Shown piece by piece: positions 4,360-5,676 of a DNA stretch of 5,676 nt. The position numbers and the translations under genes were made by a program. The notes under the pieces are model-generated. The model had not been told where the DNA came from, did no database searches, and saw only the letters and a list, made by a program, of their open reading frames with translations. The first letter of the stretch is position 1, and the number at the start of each line of letters is the position of its first letter. Source of the stretch: CAYSIX01 sp964431205 (lineage in GTDB: Bacteria; Planctomycetota; Phycisphaerae; Phycisphaerales; Phycisphaeraceae); contig CAYSIX010000249.1 of assembly GCA_964431205.1 (NCBI GenBank), positions 1-5,676 of the forward strand, written 5' to 3'.

Positions 4360-5676
4360 TCACACGGAGGTGAAGCGGACGGCGACGTGCGGCCGACCGG
4401 GCATGGGGACGGGGACCCGCCGCTCGGTCGCCTCGATGACTGTATCTACGGTTTCGATTGTCATTTCCCACGTGTCGATGTGCTCGACGCGGTACCGCCG
4501 CCCCGCCGGCAGCTTCACGTCCCACCAGCCCGGCTGACGCATGGCGGTGTAGGCCAGCAGCCACTCGGGCCCCTTCCAGCCCATGGGATGATCTCCCCGG
4601 GCGTCGGGATAGGGCTCGATGCCGCGCGCCGGGCCCGACTCGACGATCTGACGCAGGAACGCCAGGCGCGGCGGGCTCTGGCCACGAAGCTCGCCGCCCT
4701 TGTTCCACCACATCACGTGCTCGGGCGTGTACATCACCTCGCTGTGACCCGGGTGCGCGCCCAGCACCGCGAGCTGCCAGCACCGGCTGACCATCTCCCG
4801 GCCCGAGATGTTGCCCCAGCCCTCGTTGACCGTCCCCTCGTAGCAGATCTCGTCGAGCACAAGCGGCTTGCGCTGCTCGGCGTGCCAGCGCCGCGCGTCG
4901 AACGTGCCCGCCTGGATCGAGCAGTGCGTGACCCACGGCCGACGATGGTCGTACCAGCGGTGACAGTTGTGGATACTACGCAATCGTCCGTAGGGATCCT
5001 CCTCGCAGACGACGCGGGCGTAGCGCTCCCAGTCTTCGATCGACTTGTCGCGCATCAGGTCCCACTCGTTGGCGAACGACCACCAGACGTTGCGGCACGA
5101 CGCCAGCCGGGCCACGGCGTAACGCAGGTAGCGGTCCTCGACGTCCGGCGGCAGATGCGCGAAGCCCCAGCGGTCGTAGGGATGAAAGAGGATGACGTCG
5201 GCCTCGACGCCCAGGTCGCGCAACTGCCCGATCCGCCGCTCGAGCATCCGCCAGAAGCCGACGTCGAAGCGCTCCAGGTCGAACGCCCAGCCGCGGCGGT
5301 CGCGTTCGCCCTCGCCCGGCCACGCGCTGTCGCCGCGCGCGGTCACGGGAAAAGCGTAGCAGGGCGGCTCGTTCTCGTTGTAGCGGTAGTGCTTGGGAAA
5401 GACGGTCATGCGCAACTTGTTGAACGGCGCGTCACGCAACGTCGCGAGGGTCCGCTCGGCCAGGTCGTCGCCCTGGTGGACCCAGGCGTAGCAGGTCGTG
5501 CCGAGGCTGAAGTGCGGCGAGCCGTCGGCGTAGCGGAAGTGGCTCTGGCCCTGCACGTGCACCGGCCCGCGGTTGCCCGGGCCCGCCGGGCCGCACTCGA
5601 ACTCGCCCCCCACGCCGTCCAGCGCCGACGCGTTCGACTCGGTCACGCTGATCCTGGGCCACCTGGGTTGCAGCGA
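4360..5676 (-). CDS. DUF5060/DUF4038/DUF5605-type glycoside hydrolase, N-terminus cut by window edge
   Basis: At least 438 aa are visible. The frame is open to the right edge, and the residues before the GTG at 5646 read like the end of a DUF5060 beta-sandwich (TESNASALDGVGGEFEC, GPVHV), so the true start lies beyond 5676. Next comes a TIM-barrel catalytic domain of the apiosidase-like (DUF4038) kind: SLGTTCYAWVHQ, KLRMTVFPKHY, DVILFHPYDRWGF. WSFANEWD follows, with the probable acid/base Glu codon at 5067-5065, and then KPLVLDEICYEG, with the probable nucleophile Glu at 4851-4849. The last ~70 residues (EWLLAYTAMRQPGWWDVKLP, HIDTWEMTIE, AVRF) fit the C-terminal DUF5605 beta-domain. It probably cleaves a plant or algal glycan side chain; the substrate cannot be told. 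The export signal, if any, is outside the window. It heads the three-gene minus-strand group visible here. Family confident, catalytic residues inferred by motif. Confidence 0.9.
   Translation of the reverse strand, partial: SLQPRWPRISVTESNASALDGVGGEFECGPAGPGNRGPVHVQGQSHFRYADGSPHFSLGTTCYAWVHQGDDLAERTLATLRDAPFNKLRMTVFPKHYRYNENEPPCYAFPVTARGDSAWPGEGERDRRGWAFDLERFDVGFWRMLERRIGQLRDLGVEADVILFHPYDRWGFAHLPPDVEDRYLRYAVARLASCRNVWWSFANEWDLMRDKSIEDWERYARVVCEEDPYGRLRSIHNCHRWYDHRRPWVTHCSIQAGTFDARRWHAEQRKPLVLDEICYEGTVNEGWGNISGREMVSRCWQLAVLGAHPGHSEVMYTPEHVMWWNKGGELRGQSPPRLAFLRQIVESGPARGIEPYPDARGDHPMGWKGPEWLLAYTAMRQPGWWDVKLPAGRRYRVEHIDTWEMTIETVDTVIEATERRVPVPMPGRPHVAVRFTSV

Overview
The window is GC-rich chromosomal DNA from a bacterium. 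The left edge is the first ~43 nt of a 16S rRNA gene on the minus strand. An unusual RpoD-like sigma factor, a cobalamin-domain regulator, DUF4112 and a DUF5060/DUF4038-type glycosidase together fit a member of the Planctomycetota (Phycisphaerae-like). This is inference from family recognition; the visible 16S is too short to assign a lineage.

Layout, left to right. (1) 1-43: 5' end of 16S rRNA, transcribed leftward. (2) 44-~435: its long, structured leader, with a boxB-like hairpin (400-422), a boxA-like element (383-394), an 11-bp hairpin (273-302) and an 8-bp hairpin (56-77) just before mature 16S. A good promoter lies at 442-469 and a weaker second one at 544-572. (3) 700-1716, minus: a 338-aa sigma-70 family factor with regions 2 and 4 intact, region 3 apparently missing, and the tryptophan dyad that melts the -10 element replaced. 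(4) 1717-1953: divergent intergenic region with a promoter for each side and a 15-bp inverted repeat at the regulator's -35. (5) 1954-2877, plus: a CarH/LitR-like regulator (HTH, helical B12-binding cap, Rossmann B12-binding domain) whose cobalt-ligating His position is Tyr. (6) 2907-5676, minus: three co-directional genes, in transcription order a glycoside hydrolase (truncated by the right edge), a six-bladed NHL beta-propeller protein and a small DUF4112 protein, with gaps of 66 and 25 nt. They converge on the regulator.

How they may work together: the sigma factor and regulator are divergently transcribed from one 237-bp region, recalling the LitR-sigma pairing of light/B12 control in other bacteria, so they may form a regulatory pair. 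The right-hand genes look like a carbohydrate-related operon with a hitchhiking DUF4112 gene; nothing in the sequence ties them to the sigma-regulator pair except proximity. No mobile element, CRISPR array or tRNA was seen.
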